DNA of 64,000 nucleotides, from assembly GCF_003112515.1 (NCBI RefSeq), contig NZ_BEVZ01000002.1:434001-498000 (forward strand). The letters run 5' to 3'. This stretch comes from Streptomyces fragilis (GTDB taxonomy: Bacteria > Actinomycetota > Actinomycetes > Streptomycetales > Streptomycetaceae). Made by a program: the position numbers and the translations under genes. Shown here piece after piece: positions 56,639-64,000 of this stretch (the first letter of the stretch is position 1; each line of letters opens with the position of its first letter). The notes beneath the pieces are model-generated. The model had not been told where the DNA came from, made no database searches, and worked only from the letters and a program-made list of their open reading frames with translations.

Positions 56639-59191
56639 CTAGGGGAAGCGGACGATCTTCGAGGGGACGGTGTCCGAGCCCGAGGTGGCCGCGCCGGTGT
56701 CGTTGATGACGTGCCGGTACTGGCCCATGCCGCCCAGGGAGATCACCTGCAGGTGGTTCATGCTGATCCCCGGCTTCACCGGCACCTGGAACCCGTGGTG
56801 CTGCACGATCGACGGGTCGGAGGTGTAGTTGCAGTAGCTGCCGAGCGCCCAGGCCTCGTGGGTGTTCACCGAGTCCGCCACCTTGTAGGCGGCCCAGCCC
56901 ACGATCCCGTCGTGGGTGATCGCGGCGGCGTTCGGCGCGTCGTACGCCTTCTCGTTCTGGAAGAAGATCGTGCGTCCGCGCTCGCCCTGCCACAGGACGT
57001 CGTACTTGTTGAAGTGCTCGACGAACAGTCCGGTGGTGAGGACGTCGTCGCCGTTGACGACCATGCCGTAGTCCGACCGGTTGGTCTCCCAGCCGACGCC
57101 CGCGCCGTGGTCCGCGCGCCAGATCCAGGTGTGGTCGACCACCACGTCGTCGCTGTTGATCACCACGCCGTTGGTGGCCAGGCCGGGGCCCGCGCCGCCG
57201 ACGCGGATGAACACGTCCTGCATGGTGGTCGGGTTGGCGGCGTGGTCCGCGGAGGCGCCGGACGGGCCGATGCGCAGCAGCGTTTCGGACCTGGCCGACC
57301 CGGCGTCGACCAGGAAGCCCGCCAGCCGCACGCCGTCCACGTCGGCGACGTGCACGGCGTCCACGCCGTTGTCGGGGATGAACGTGGCCAGGCCGAGGCC
57401 GAGCACCACCGTGTTCGCCCGCTCGATCTCGATCGGGCGGTCCAGGTGGTAGACGCCCGGCGTGACCAGCAGGTGCAGGCCCTGGGCGAGCGCGGCGTTG
57501 ATGGTGGCCGCGGTCGCGCCCGGCTTCACCACGTAGAACTGGTCCAGCGGCAGCGAGGTGCCCGCGTTCGCCGGCCAGGACACGCCCCGCGCGTTGGTGC
57601 GCTTCGCGGGGACGAACACCTTGTAGGCGGAGCCGTCCAGGTACAGGAACGGCTTCTCCCGGGAGATCGGCGTGGTGTCCATCGTGGTGTAGGGGCCGGT
57701 GGCGAAGTTGGTCGCCGGAGCGCCCTGCACGCCCGTGAACGTCATGTTCCACACGCCGTTGGTCCAGCCGCCGACCGAGCTGTCCCGGGTGTACCACTGC
57801 TGCTGCGAGTAGGGGCCGACCGTGCCGTCGATCTTCGAGTCGGCGATGTAGCCGCCGGAGGCCCAACCGTAGCCGTTCGGCGCGAGGTTGAGCCCGCCCT
57901 TGACGTGGATGCGGCGGAACGGGGCCGCCTGGGCGACCGCCCAGCGGTTGGTGCCGTTGGACGGGGTGATGGCCAGGTTCTCCGCCGAACGCCAGAAGTT
58001 CTGCGTGGCGTTGCCGTTGAACCAGCCGGCGTCCACGGTGACGTCACCGTTGATCTGCGTGTCGTCCGGGTTCAGGCCGAGACCGGAGATCGAGGTGTAG
58101 AAGCCGATCTGGGCGTTGATGTTGTTGTAGGTGCCGGGCTTGAGGAGGAACTGGTAGCGGCCCTCGCCGAACTGGTTGGACTCCTGCCGCGCGAAGACGT
58201 CGTCGAAGCGCTGCTGGAGGTTGGCCGTCGAGGGGTCCACGACGATCACGTTGGGCCCGAGGTCGCCGCCCCCGGTGACCGGCGGCACACCGTCCCCGGA
58301 ACCGGTGTGCACGGCCATCTCCCACAGCGAGTACCCGTAGGCGGTGGTGCGGGCGGTGCCGTGCATCCGCACGTAGCGGCCCGACCCGGCGACGTCGTAG
58401 GAGGCCTTGCCGCCGGTGGCGCCGGTGACGTTGCGCAGGGTCGTCCAGCTGCTGCCGTCGGACGAGACCTGCAGCGTGAAGTCCCGCGCGGAGGCGGCCT
58501 CCCAGTCCAGGTCGATCCGGCAGACGTCCTTGACGGAGCCCAGGTCGACGCGCAGCCACTGCGGGTCGGAGTGGGCGCTCGACCAGCGGGTGGTGCCGCT
58601 GCCGTCGAAGGCGGCGGAGGCGGCCAGCGCCGCGCTCTCGGTGGAGGAGGCGGTGGCCGGCCGGTTCAGCGCCGCGTTCGCGGTGGAGCAGCCGGACGAG
58701 GTCCCGGTCGTCCCGAAGACCTGGAACTCCCAGAGGGAGATCCCCCACTGGGTGGCCCGGCGGTCGGCGTACACCCGCACGTGGCGGGCGCCGCCGGAGA
58801 CGTCGACGGTGTCGGTGCCGCCGTCGGAGCCGGTCACCTTGCGGGCGTCGGTCCAGGTGGAACCGTCCTGGGAGAACTGGATGCGGTAGTCGGCCGCGTA
58901 GGCGGCCTCCCAGCGCAGCACCACCTGGCTGACCGTGGCGCTCGCGCCCAGGTCGACGCGCAGCCACTGGTTGTCGGAGGCCGCGGAGGACCACCGGGTG
59001 CCGGTGTCGCCGTCGACCGCGAGCCCGGCGGCGTACACCGCGCTCTCGGTGGAGGAGGCGGTGGCCGTGCGGCCCTGGGACAGGGGGACGTCCGCGGCGG
59101 CGGCCGCGGGGGCGGCCGTCACGGCGGGGGCGGGGAGGGTGAGCAGCGCCGCGACGGCGGCGAGGGCCACACCCAAGGTCCTGAATCTCAT
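56639..59191 (-). CDS. Secreted protein with two F5/8 (CBM32-like) domains and a right-handed beta-helix
   Basis: 850 residues, ATG at 59191 with GGAG 8 bases upstream. A signal peptide (about residues 1-27, ending in Ala-rich sequence) is followed by two discoidin/F5/8-type sugar-binding domains at about 33-165 and 172-300. Both begin with RTATASSTES/RPATASSTES and contain QWLRVDLG. The rest is repetitive parallel beta-helix sequence (LLKPGTYNNINAQIGFYTSISGLGL; LHLLVTPGVYHLDRPIEIE), similar to pectate-lyase-3/GH55-type proteins. Catalytic activity is not certain; a beta-1,3-glucanase-like role is a hypothesis. The ROK-type palindrome upstream ties it to the sugar operon at 49.5-54.1 kb. Confidence 0.8.
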   Translation of the reverse strand: MRFRTLGVALAAVAALLTLPAPAVTAAPAAAAADVPLSQGRTATASSTESAVYAAGLAVDGDTGTRWSSAASDNQWLRVDLGASATVSQVVLRWEAAYAADYRIQFSQDGSTWTDARKVTGSDGGTDTVDVSGGARHVRVYADRRATQWGISLWEFQVFGTTGTSSGCSTANAALNRPATASSTESAALAASAAFDGSGTTRWSSAHSDPQWLRVDLGSVKDVCRIDLDWEAASARDFTLQVSSDGSSWTTLRNVTGATGGKASYDVAGSGRYVRMHGTARTTAYGYSLWEMAVHTGSGDGVPPVTGGGDLGPNVIVVDPSTANLQQRFDDVFARQESNQFGEGRYQFLLKPGTYNNINAQIGFYTSISGLGLNPDDTQINGDVTVDAGWFNGNATQNFWRSAENLAITPSNGTNRWAVAQAAPFRRIHVKGGLNLAPNGYGWASGGYIADSKIDGTVGPYSQQQWYTRDSSVGGWTNGVWNMTFTGVQGAPATNFATGPYTTMDTTPISREKPFLYLDGSAYKVFVPAKRTNARGVSWPANAGTSLPLDQFYVVKPGATAATINAALAQGLHLLVTPGVYHLDRPIEIERANTVVLGLGLATFIPDNGVDAVHVADVDGVRLAGFLVDAGSARSETLLRIGPSGASADHAANPTTMQDVFIRVGGAGPGLATNGVVINSDDVVVDHTWIWRADHGAGVGWETNRSDYGMVVNGDDVLTTGLFVEHFNKYDVLWQGERGRTIFFQNEKAYDAPNAAAITHDGIVGWAAYKVADSVNTHEAWALGSYCNYTSDPSIVQHHGFQVPVKPGISMNHLQVISLGGMGQYRHVINDTGAATSGSDTVPSKIVRFP

Positions 59192-59274
59192 ACAGGGGCT
59201 CCAGGGGGATGGAGGGGTTAGGGGTCGAGGTTCGGGGGTTGGGGGTTGGAGGGGGGTCGGAGGTGATGGCACGA

Positions 59275-59297
59275 CTTAATTCAGGGTTTGATTTAAG
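59275..59297. promoter_or_regulatory. Second copy of the ROK operator
   Basis: CTTAATTC-N7-GATTTAAG, 84 bp upstream of the secreted protein start, with AGGGTTT as spacer. Nearly the same as the site at 49399-49421 (spacer AGGGCGT on the same reading). Confidence 0.75.
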
Positions 59298-59350
59298 GGG
59301 TGACGGATCGGTCCGGCAAGCCCTCGCGCACGCATTGGCGCAACAAAAAA

Positions 59351-59378
59351 CCGCCGCCGCCCTTCAGGGCGGCGGCGG
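59351..59378 (-). terminator. Rho-independent terminator of panD
   Basis: A 12-bp perfect stem (59351-59362 with 59367-59378), TTCA loop, and an A6 run at 59345-59350 that gives a U-run on the minus-strand transcript. Confidence 0.95.
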
Positions 59379-59397
59379 TTCAGGTCGAGCTGTGGGG

Positions 59398-59817
59398 TCA
59401 GGCCCCGACGGCCTGCGGGCTCCGCCGCTGGTCGGTCCCGGGAACGGGCTCCGACGCGTCGGAACCGAGCGCCACGATCCGGTTCGCCTCGTCGACGTGC
59501 ACCACGCGCGGCTTCATCGCGCGGGCCTCGGCGTCGTCGACCTGGGCGTAGCTGATGAGGATCACCAGGTCGCCGGGGTGCACCAGGTGGGCGGCGGCGC
59601 CGTTGATCCCGATCACACCGGAACCGCGCTCACCCTCGATGATGTACGTCTCGAGGCGGGCGCCGTTGGTGATGTCGACGATGTGGACGAGCTCGCCGGG
59701 CAGCAGGTCGGCGGCGTCCAGCAGGTCGGCGTCGACGGTCACCGACCCCACGTAGTGGAGATCGGCCTGGGTGACCGTGGCGCGGTGGATCTTGGACTTG
59801 AACATGGTGCGCAGCAT
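59398..59817 (-). CDS. panD: Aspartate 1-decarboxylase (pyruvoyl)
   Basis: 139 residues, ATG at 59817 with GGGAG 6 bases upstream. It reads [20 protein letters not shown] and then YVGSVTVD; Gly24-Ser25 is the self-cleavage site that makes the pyruvoyl group. [21 protein letters not shown] is typical. Makes beta-alanine for pantothenate and CoA. panB and panC are not nearby. Confidence 0.97.
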   Translation of the reverse strand: MLRTMFKSKIHRATVTQADLHYVGSVTVDADLLDAADLLPGELVHIVDITNGARLETYIIEGERGSGVIGINGAAAHLVHPGDLVILISYAQVDDAEARAMKPRVVHVDEANRIVALGSDASEPVPGTDQRRSPQAVGA

Positions 59818-60002
59818 GCGAACTCCCGAGATGACGGCTCCCTGCCCGCAGGCGCAGGTCAAGGGCTCCGGCCAGGGTACCGCCGGGCCGGACGGCGGCG
59901 GGAGCGGCCGTCGGGGATGCGGCGCAGCTCACTCGGCGCCCCCCTTCCTTCACCGCGGACCAACTCGACCTCGCTGAAGTACAAGGGGCCGCCTGAGAAG
60001 CG

Positions 60003-60224
60003 TCAGTTCCAAGGCTCCCGGTAGGGGTTTTCGCCCAGCAGCCTCGCTGCGACCACACAGAGGTCCTCGCCGAAGAGCTGGTTGCTGCCCCACTCGGAGC
60101 CCCACAGATCGGACGCGGCCTGGGCTACAGCGCGCCAGGAATAGTCCTCGTCACACCGCCACCTGCGGATCTGAGCAGCCATCTCCGGTGTGATCGTCGC
60201 CGGGTCAACAGTGTTGTGTTCCAT
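60003..60224 (-). CDS. Small hypothetical protein (73 residues)
   Basis: ATG at 60224; ribosome site weak. It reads MEHNTVDPATITPEMAAQIR, WRAVAQAASDLWG, NQLFGEDLCVVAARLLGENP. Trp-rich, helical, no recognised family; the pattern of two helices with a WRAVA-type segment suggests a small HTH-like or adaptor fold. Codon use is normal and the reading frame is well ended, so it is probably real. Confidence 0.6.
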   Translation of the reverse strand: MEHNTVDPATITPEMAAQIRRWRCDEDYSWRAVAQAASDLWGSEWGSNQLFGEDLCVVAARLLGENPYREPWN

Positions 60225-60471
60225 CCCAGCGACCCTAGGGACGTCGCGGAGAAGGTGGCCACCCGATTCCGACACGGAGGAGCTGGCGGACCGCTTCGTG
60301 CGCCTGCGCGCTGTCGGCCGCGGATACGTGAGGCACGTTCCCCTGGCCGGCTCAGGGCGTCCGGGGGAGGACGGTCGGCCACCTCCCGACTGTGAGCCTT
60401 CCGCGTGGAACACGGGGTGGTCGGTGGCCGCGTGCGCGCCCGGCACGTTCTCGGCGGGCCAGAATCGGGCC

Positions 60472-61458
60472 ATGCAGGCCGCGTACATCGAAGAGCTGGG
60501 TCCGCCCGACGTCATCCGGGTCGGGGAGCTGCCGGCGCCACGACCGGGGCCCTGCGACGTCCTGGTCGACGTGGGGGCGGCCGCCGTCGACCCGGTCGAC
60601 ACCTTCGTGCGGTCCGGGGCGTGGGCCACGCCGGTGCCCTTCCCGTTCGTGATCGGACGCGACCTGGTCGGGGCGGTCGCGGAGGCCGGGCCCGGCGCGC
60701 CCGGGTTCCGGCCGGGGGACCGGGTGTGGTGCAGCAGCCTGGGGCACGGCGGACGCCAGGGGGCCGCGGCGGAGCAGGCCGTGGTGCCCGCCGACCGTCT
60801 CTACCGCCTGCCCGACGGCGTCGACGCGGTGGACGCGGTCGCCCTGGCCCATCCGGCGTCCACGGCCTACCTCGCGCTGTTCACCCACGGGCGGCTGCGG
60901 GCCGGGGAGACGGTCTGCGTCCTCGGCACCGCCGGGAACGTGGGCAGTGCCGCCGTGGTGATGGCCGCGCAGGCCGGCGCCCGGGTCGTGGCCGTCGCCT
61001 CGGGCCGCGACGCCGCCCGCTGCCGGGCTCTCGGCGCCCGGCACGTGGTCGACCGCCGCGACCCGGACCTGCCCCTGCTGATGCGCGCGGCCGCGCCCGA
61101 CGGGGTCGACCTGCACCTCGACACGGCCGGGCACAACGACCTCGAGGCGGCGGTGGAGCTCCTCGCGCCGCGGGGTCGGGTGGTGGTCATGGCCGGGCTG
61201 GGGGCCCGGCCGGTGCTGCCGGTCGGGCCGCTCTACCTGCGCGGCGGGTCGGTGACCGGCTTCGCCATCTCCCACGCACGCACCGACGAGCTCGCCGAGG
61301 CGGCCGCCTGCGTCAACCGGTTGCTGACGGATGACCTGCTGCGTCCCCGGGCCGTCGAGGTGCTGCCGCTCACCGCGGCGGCCGAGGCGCACCGCAGGAT
61401 GGAGCAGGGGGACGTCCGGGGCCGGCTGGTCATGAGGGTGAGCGCCTCCGCGGACTGA
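60472..61458 (+). CDS. MDR-family NAD(P)H:quinone oxidoreductase-like protein
   Basis: 328 residues, ATG at 60472. Zinc-free medium-chain dehydrogenase: FPFVIGRDLVGAVAEAGPG, FRPGDRVWC, then nucleotide-binding GTAGNVGSAAVVMAAQAGARVVAVASG. The catalytic and structural zinc cysteines of alcohol dehydrogenases are absent. Substrate unknown; quinones or enones are usual. It stands alone. Confidence 0.88.
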   Translation: MQAAYIEELGPPDVIRVGELPAPRPGPCDVLVDVGAAAVDPVDTFVRSGAWATPVPFPFVIGRDLVGAVAEAGPGAPGFRPGDRVWCSSLGHGGRQGAAAEQAVVPADRLYRLPDGVDAVDAVALAHPASTAYLALFTHGRLRAGETVCVLGTAGNVGSAAVVMAAQAGARVVAVASGRDAARCRALGARHVVDRRDPDLPLLMRAAAPDGVDLHLDTAGHNDLEAAVELLAPRGRVVVMAGLGARPVLPVGPLYLRGGSVTGFAISHARTDELAEAAACVNRLLTDDLLRPRAVEVLPLTAAAEAHRRMEQGDVRGRLVMRVSASAD

Positions 61459-61532
61459 CGCGTGGACGCGTTCGCCGGAGGGACGTTCGCCGGCGGGGCG
61501 GTCGCCGGCGGAGCGTTCACCGGCGCCGGGGC

Positions 61533-62030
61533 TCACTCCTCGGCCGGCGCCCCGTGCGGCAGGTTGGCGACGATCAGCACGACGCCGCTCATCAGGAAGA
61601 CCCGGGTGGCGGCCTCCAGCCCGTTCCACTGCTCGGACTGCCACATGGCGAACCACTCGCCGCCGATGCCGATGAAACCGGCGCCGAACAGCAGCATCGC
61701 CATCAGCAGCCCGTACGTGCTGATCCGCCGCGCCCGCGTCAGGTCGCGCCGGAACCACAGCGCCGTGCCGGCGAGCAGGACGAGTGCGGCGACGCTCTCC
61801 CACACGATGATCAGGACGTACGCGGCGTCCTGGAGCCGTGTGTCGGTGACGGCCCGCCACATCAGGTCGGGGTCCTTGAAGGTGGTGTCCATGGCGAGGA
61901 CGTGACGGACGAAGGCCTGGTTGGTGCCGAAGTCGGTGATGTTCCCGACGGCCACCAGGGTCATGTAGAGGGCGACGGTCCCGGTCAGCAGGGCCGCGGC
62001 GGTCGTCAGGGCGCGTGAGGTGGATGCCAT
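61533..62030 (-). CDS. DUF2165 family small membrane protein
   Basis: 165 residues, ATG at 62030 with GGGAAGGGAA upstream. Four hydrophobic segments; NITDFGTNQAFVRHVLAMDTTFKDPDLMWRAVT and GEWFAMWQSEQWNG are typical of DUF2165. Function unknown. Confidence 0.85.
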   Translation of the reverse strand: MASTSRALTTAAALLTGTVALYMTLVAVGNITDFGTNQAFVRHVLAMDTTFKDPDLMWRAVTDTRLQDAAYVLIIVWESVAALVLLAGTALWFRRDLTRARRISTYGLLMAMLLFGAGFIGIGGEWFAMWQSEQWNGLEAATRVFLMSGVVLIVANLPHGAPAEE

Positions 62031-62115
62031 GCCCGTTCCCTTCCCGTCCGGGGACGGGGCCGCCCGTACACATCGCGTCAACTTGGGGCGGGGGAGGGGC
62101 GAGACCTCGGGGAGG

Positions 62116-62949
62116 TCACCGGATCCGCGTCCACGGCGACCTGTGTTTGCGGCCCGGGCTGTGGTGGTGGAGCAGCCAGTGGCCGAACAGCGCCCCGCCG
62201 TGGACGACGAAGCCCACGCCGATCAGCCAGGACTCGACGACCAGGACGATGCCGACCGCGCCGTAGCTGATCGCGTTGGTGACGATCAACGGGGTGAAGA
62301 CGTAGTACGAGAACCCGCGCAGACCGACCAGGCCGATCATCGTGGCCAGGGCGCCGGGGAGCAGGCGGCGCCAGACGATCTGGCCGCCCAGGAGGAAGTG
62401 CTGGCCCCACCAGAAGAACAGGGCGCCCAGCACCGAGCTCAGGGCGATCCGCACCCCGCCGGGGAGGTCGCGGGTGAGGACCTCCTGGTACAGGTAGGCG
62501 GTCAGCGCGACCAGCCACACCCCTTGCCGCCAGACGCGGTGCCAGGGGCCGGCGGGCAGACCCCAGATCCGCTCGTAGCCGTTCTGGACGCTGCCGCCGA
62601 GGGCCACGCCGAAGAGGGCCAGGGTGATGCCGCCGAGGACGCTGGTGGAGCCGACGACCTTGGGGGGCGGACTGAAGATGTCGGTCAGGACCCGCGCCGA
62701 GCGGTCCGGCAGACCCATGCCGTCGGCGAGCCAGGAGGCGAAGCCGCCGCGGCCCAGCGGGTCGGCGGCGGCGATGACGATCAGCAGCGGGGCGAGGGTG
62801 ACCAGGGCGAGGGTCGCGAACCCGAGCGCGCGGTGCATCAGCTCCAGGTCGCGGGCCTGACGGATCAGGGCGTACGCCGCGAGCCGCCGCCACGCCCGGA
62901 GCAGCGGCCCCGGCTGCCCCCCGGCGGCCCTGGCCGTTCGTCGCCTCAT
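62116..62949 (-). CDS. YihY/BrkB-type membrane protein
   Basis: 277 residues, ATG at 62949. Six hydrophobic segments after a basic N-terminus; TLALVTLAPLLIVIAAADPLG, GGSVQNGYERIWGLPAGPWHRVWRQ and GGQIVWRRLLPGALATMIGLVGL fit the YihY (formerly RNase BN) family. Function not settled; not a nuclease despite the old name. Confidence 0.82.
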   Translation of the reverse strand: MRRRTARAAGGQPGPLLRAWRRLAAYALIRQARDLELMHRALGFATLALVTLAPLLIVIAAADPLGRGGFASWLADGMGLPDRSARVLTDIFSPPPKVVGSTSVLGGITLALFGVALGGSVQNGYERIWGLPAGPWHRVWRQGVWLVALTAYLYQEVLTRDLPGGVRIALSSVLGALFFWWGQHFLLGGQIVWRRLLPGALATMIGLVGLRGFSYYVFTPLIVTNAISYGAVGIVLVVESWLIGVGFVVHGGALFGHWLLHHHSPGRKHRSPWTRIR

Positions 62950-63224
62950 ACCCCGACCTTCCGTGACGAGCCGCCGCGGGACAAACCCGCCGGGGCAGCC
63001 GGGGGACCGGCGGGGTGCCCGGTCGCCGTGGCTGGCCCGGCCACCCCGGTCCGGCGGCGCCGGCGGGTCCGCGTGGCAGCGGCGTCGAGCGCCGGGGCAC
63101 GAGGTGTCCCGGCTGTGCCCGAGGAACGCCGGCCGTGTCCGAGGACGCCCGGCCTCGGACGCCCGGGCTCAGGCCTCCCGTCCCGTGCGGTGCGGTGCGG
63201 ACGCCGGGCCTCGGACGCCCGGCC

Positions 63225-63584
63225 TCAGGCACCCCCTGCCGTGCGGACGGAGCGGGACCGGGCGCGCAGTCCGAGGACGGCGGCGGCCAGGCCGAGCGGG
63301 ATCGCCAGGATGCCTCCGGCGAGGCCGTTGCCGGTGCCGAGGCCGTCGGCGGCGGTGGCCACGTGCACCGCCCCGAGCACCGCGCCCGCCGCCCCCGCCC
63401 CGACCGCCGCCCCCGCGAAGCTCCGCGCGCGGGCGCCCGCGCCGCCCCGGCCGGCGGTCCGCAGCGCCCACCAGCCGAGGGCCAGGCCCACCGCCCCCAC
63501 CAGCAGCGCCAGGTTGGCACCGGTCCGTCCGTCGCCGATGAGCCCGCCCTCGGGCGCCGCCAGCCACATCTGTGCCGTGATCAT
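63225..63584 (-). CDS. Small four-helix membrane protein (DUF6223-like)
   Basis: 119 residues, ATG at 63584 with GAGGGGA 6 bases upstream. Three to four hydrophobic segments, Gly/Ala-rich (TGANLALLVGAVGLALGWWAL; FAGAAVGAGAAGAVLGAVHVA; ILAIPLGLAAAVLGLRARS). Likely the DUF6223 family; function unknown. Divergent from the sensor kinase gene. Its 3' flank (63140-63230) carries direct repeats of GGCCTCGGACGCCCGG. Confidence 0.7.
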   Translation of the reverse strand: MITAQMWLAAPEGGLIGDGRTGANLALLVGAVGLALGWWALRTAGRGGAGARARSFAGAAVGAGAAGAVLGAVHVATAADGLGTGNGLAGGILAIPLGLAAAVLGLRARSRSVRTAGGA

Positions 63585-63767
63585 GTCGCATCCCCTCTCG
63601 TCGGCCTCGAGCATGCCGTCGGCCGGGGCGCCGGGTCGTCCCCCCGACGTGGACATCACGCACTGCCGCACGGGCGGCAGTGCGCGCCCGTGTACCGCGG
63701 ACGCGGTAGCCGTCCCTCCTCCGCACGCCGGATCCGCCCGCGCCGAGGGAGGGCTAGGGTGCCGGGC

Positions 63768-64000
63768 ATGCGCATGGTGACGGGCCGCCGGCCCCACGTT
63801 CCGCCGGGCGCCGTGGACGGGGCGCTCGCGCTCGGCGTGGCGGCCCTGATGCTCGGCGGCGGACTGTCCACGGCGGAACCCGGCGTCCCGGCCCTGCTGC
63901 TCCTCGGCGCCGGCGGCCTCGCGCTCGCCCCCCGGCGCCGCGCACCGTCCCTGGTCCTGGTCGTCACCGGGGTGTGCGCCGTGGGCCACCTGGCGGCCGG
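63768..64000 (+). CDS. Probable sensor histidine kinase N-terminus (3' partial)
   Basis: ATG at 63768, open to the window end (77 complete codons). It encodes a short basic N-terminus, then hydrophobic segments (ALALGVAALMLGGGL; GVPALLLLGAGGLALAPRRRAPSLVLVVTGVCAV). The RRRAP turn between short helices is typical of the membrane part of NarL-type two-component kinases. The catalytic part is outside the window, so the call rests on this resemblance. Confidence 0.55.
   Translation, partial: MRMVTGRRPHVPPGAVDGALALGVAALMLGGGLSTAEPGVPALLLLGAGGLALAPRRRAPSLVLVVTGVCAVGHLAA

Noticed and set aside
63140..63230. Direct repeats of GGCCTCGGACGCCCGG as a mobile repeat
   Set aside because: Only a few degenerate copies in GC-rich DNA after a gene end; most likely local slippage.

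Overview
The window is a high-GC actinobacterial chromosome segment, almost certainly Streptomyces: GTG starts are common, purine-rich Shine-Dalgarno sites are clear, TTA codons are rare, and a long stretch of gene order (HTH-MurA homologue, aconitase, ngcEFG, rok7B7, xylFGH, dxs, fadBA, RNase D, whiI, DUF3000, hemE) matches, from memory, the S. coelicolor SCO5998-SCO6031 block. No transposase, integrase, rRNA or CRISPR array was seen.

Bases 1-14000 hold most of a specialised-metabolite cluster; its left edge is outside the window. Its parts are a class III aminotransferase, a SRPBCC protein, a small VlmO-like membrane protein, a flavin reductase, a ferritin-like diiron enzyme, KAS III, ACP and KAS II, a second seryl-tRNA synthetase, a SARP and a TetR regulator, a DUF2156 (MprF/VlmA-type) aminoacyl-tRNA transferase, a 53-residue protein, a membrane desaturase and a hotdog thioesterase. 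The set matches valanimycin-type azoxy chemistry joined to fatty-acid-type chain building, so the predicted product is a long-chain aliphatic azoxy compound related to elaiomycin, jietacin or azodyrecin.

The most striking element is a tandem array of four 93-nt class II tRNA genes (10271-10717, minus strand, exact 118-bp period) between the SerRS paralogue and the DUF2156 gene. They have serine-type features (G73, long variable arm) but a Cys-type GCA triplet in an abnormally long, bulged anticodon arm. I propose a dedicated, probably non-translational, seryl-tRNA supply: the SerRS paralogue charges it and the DUF2156 enzyme moves serine to an alkyl-hydroxylamine. Triple 11-bp repeats of a CTGAnnn heptamer, as bound by SARPs, lie between the array and the transferase gene and again before the desaturase. 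TTA codons in the SARP and desaturase genes suggest bldA control.

From 14.2 to 15.3 kb lie a frameshifted, 5'-truncated SDR pseudogene and apparently non-coding DNA, probably the cluster boundary. Next come urtABCDE (urea ABC uptake with a partial GlnR-like site), ltrA, an HTH-MurA fusion and aconitase (which share an ATCTC-N6-GAGAT operator), ngcEFG with a DasR-like site, rok7B7-xylFGH, dxs, an amino acid permease, a NYN protein, fadAB, RNase D, whiI (with a sigma-WhiG-like promoter), DUF3000 and hemE.

From 48 kb there is a ROK regulator divergent from a sugar ABC transporter and a GH1 beta-glucosidase. The same 23-bp palindrome also sits before a secreted beta-helix protein with two F5/8 domains at 56.6-59.2 kb, suggesting one polysaccharide-use regulon. 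The right end carries an EamA exporter, SDR and TetR genes, panD, an MDR oxidoreductase, small membrane proteins, a YihY-family protein and the start of a probable sensor kinase.
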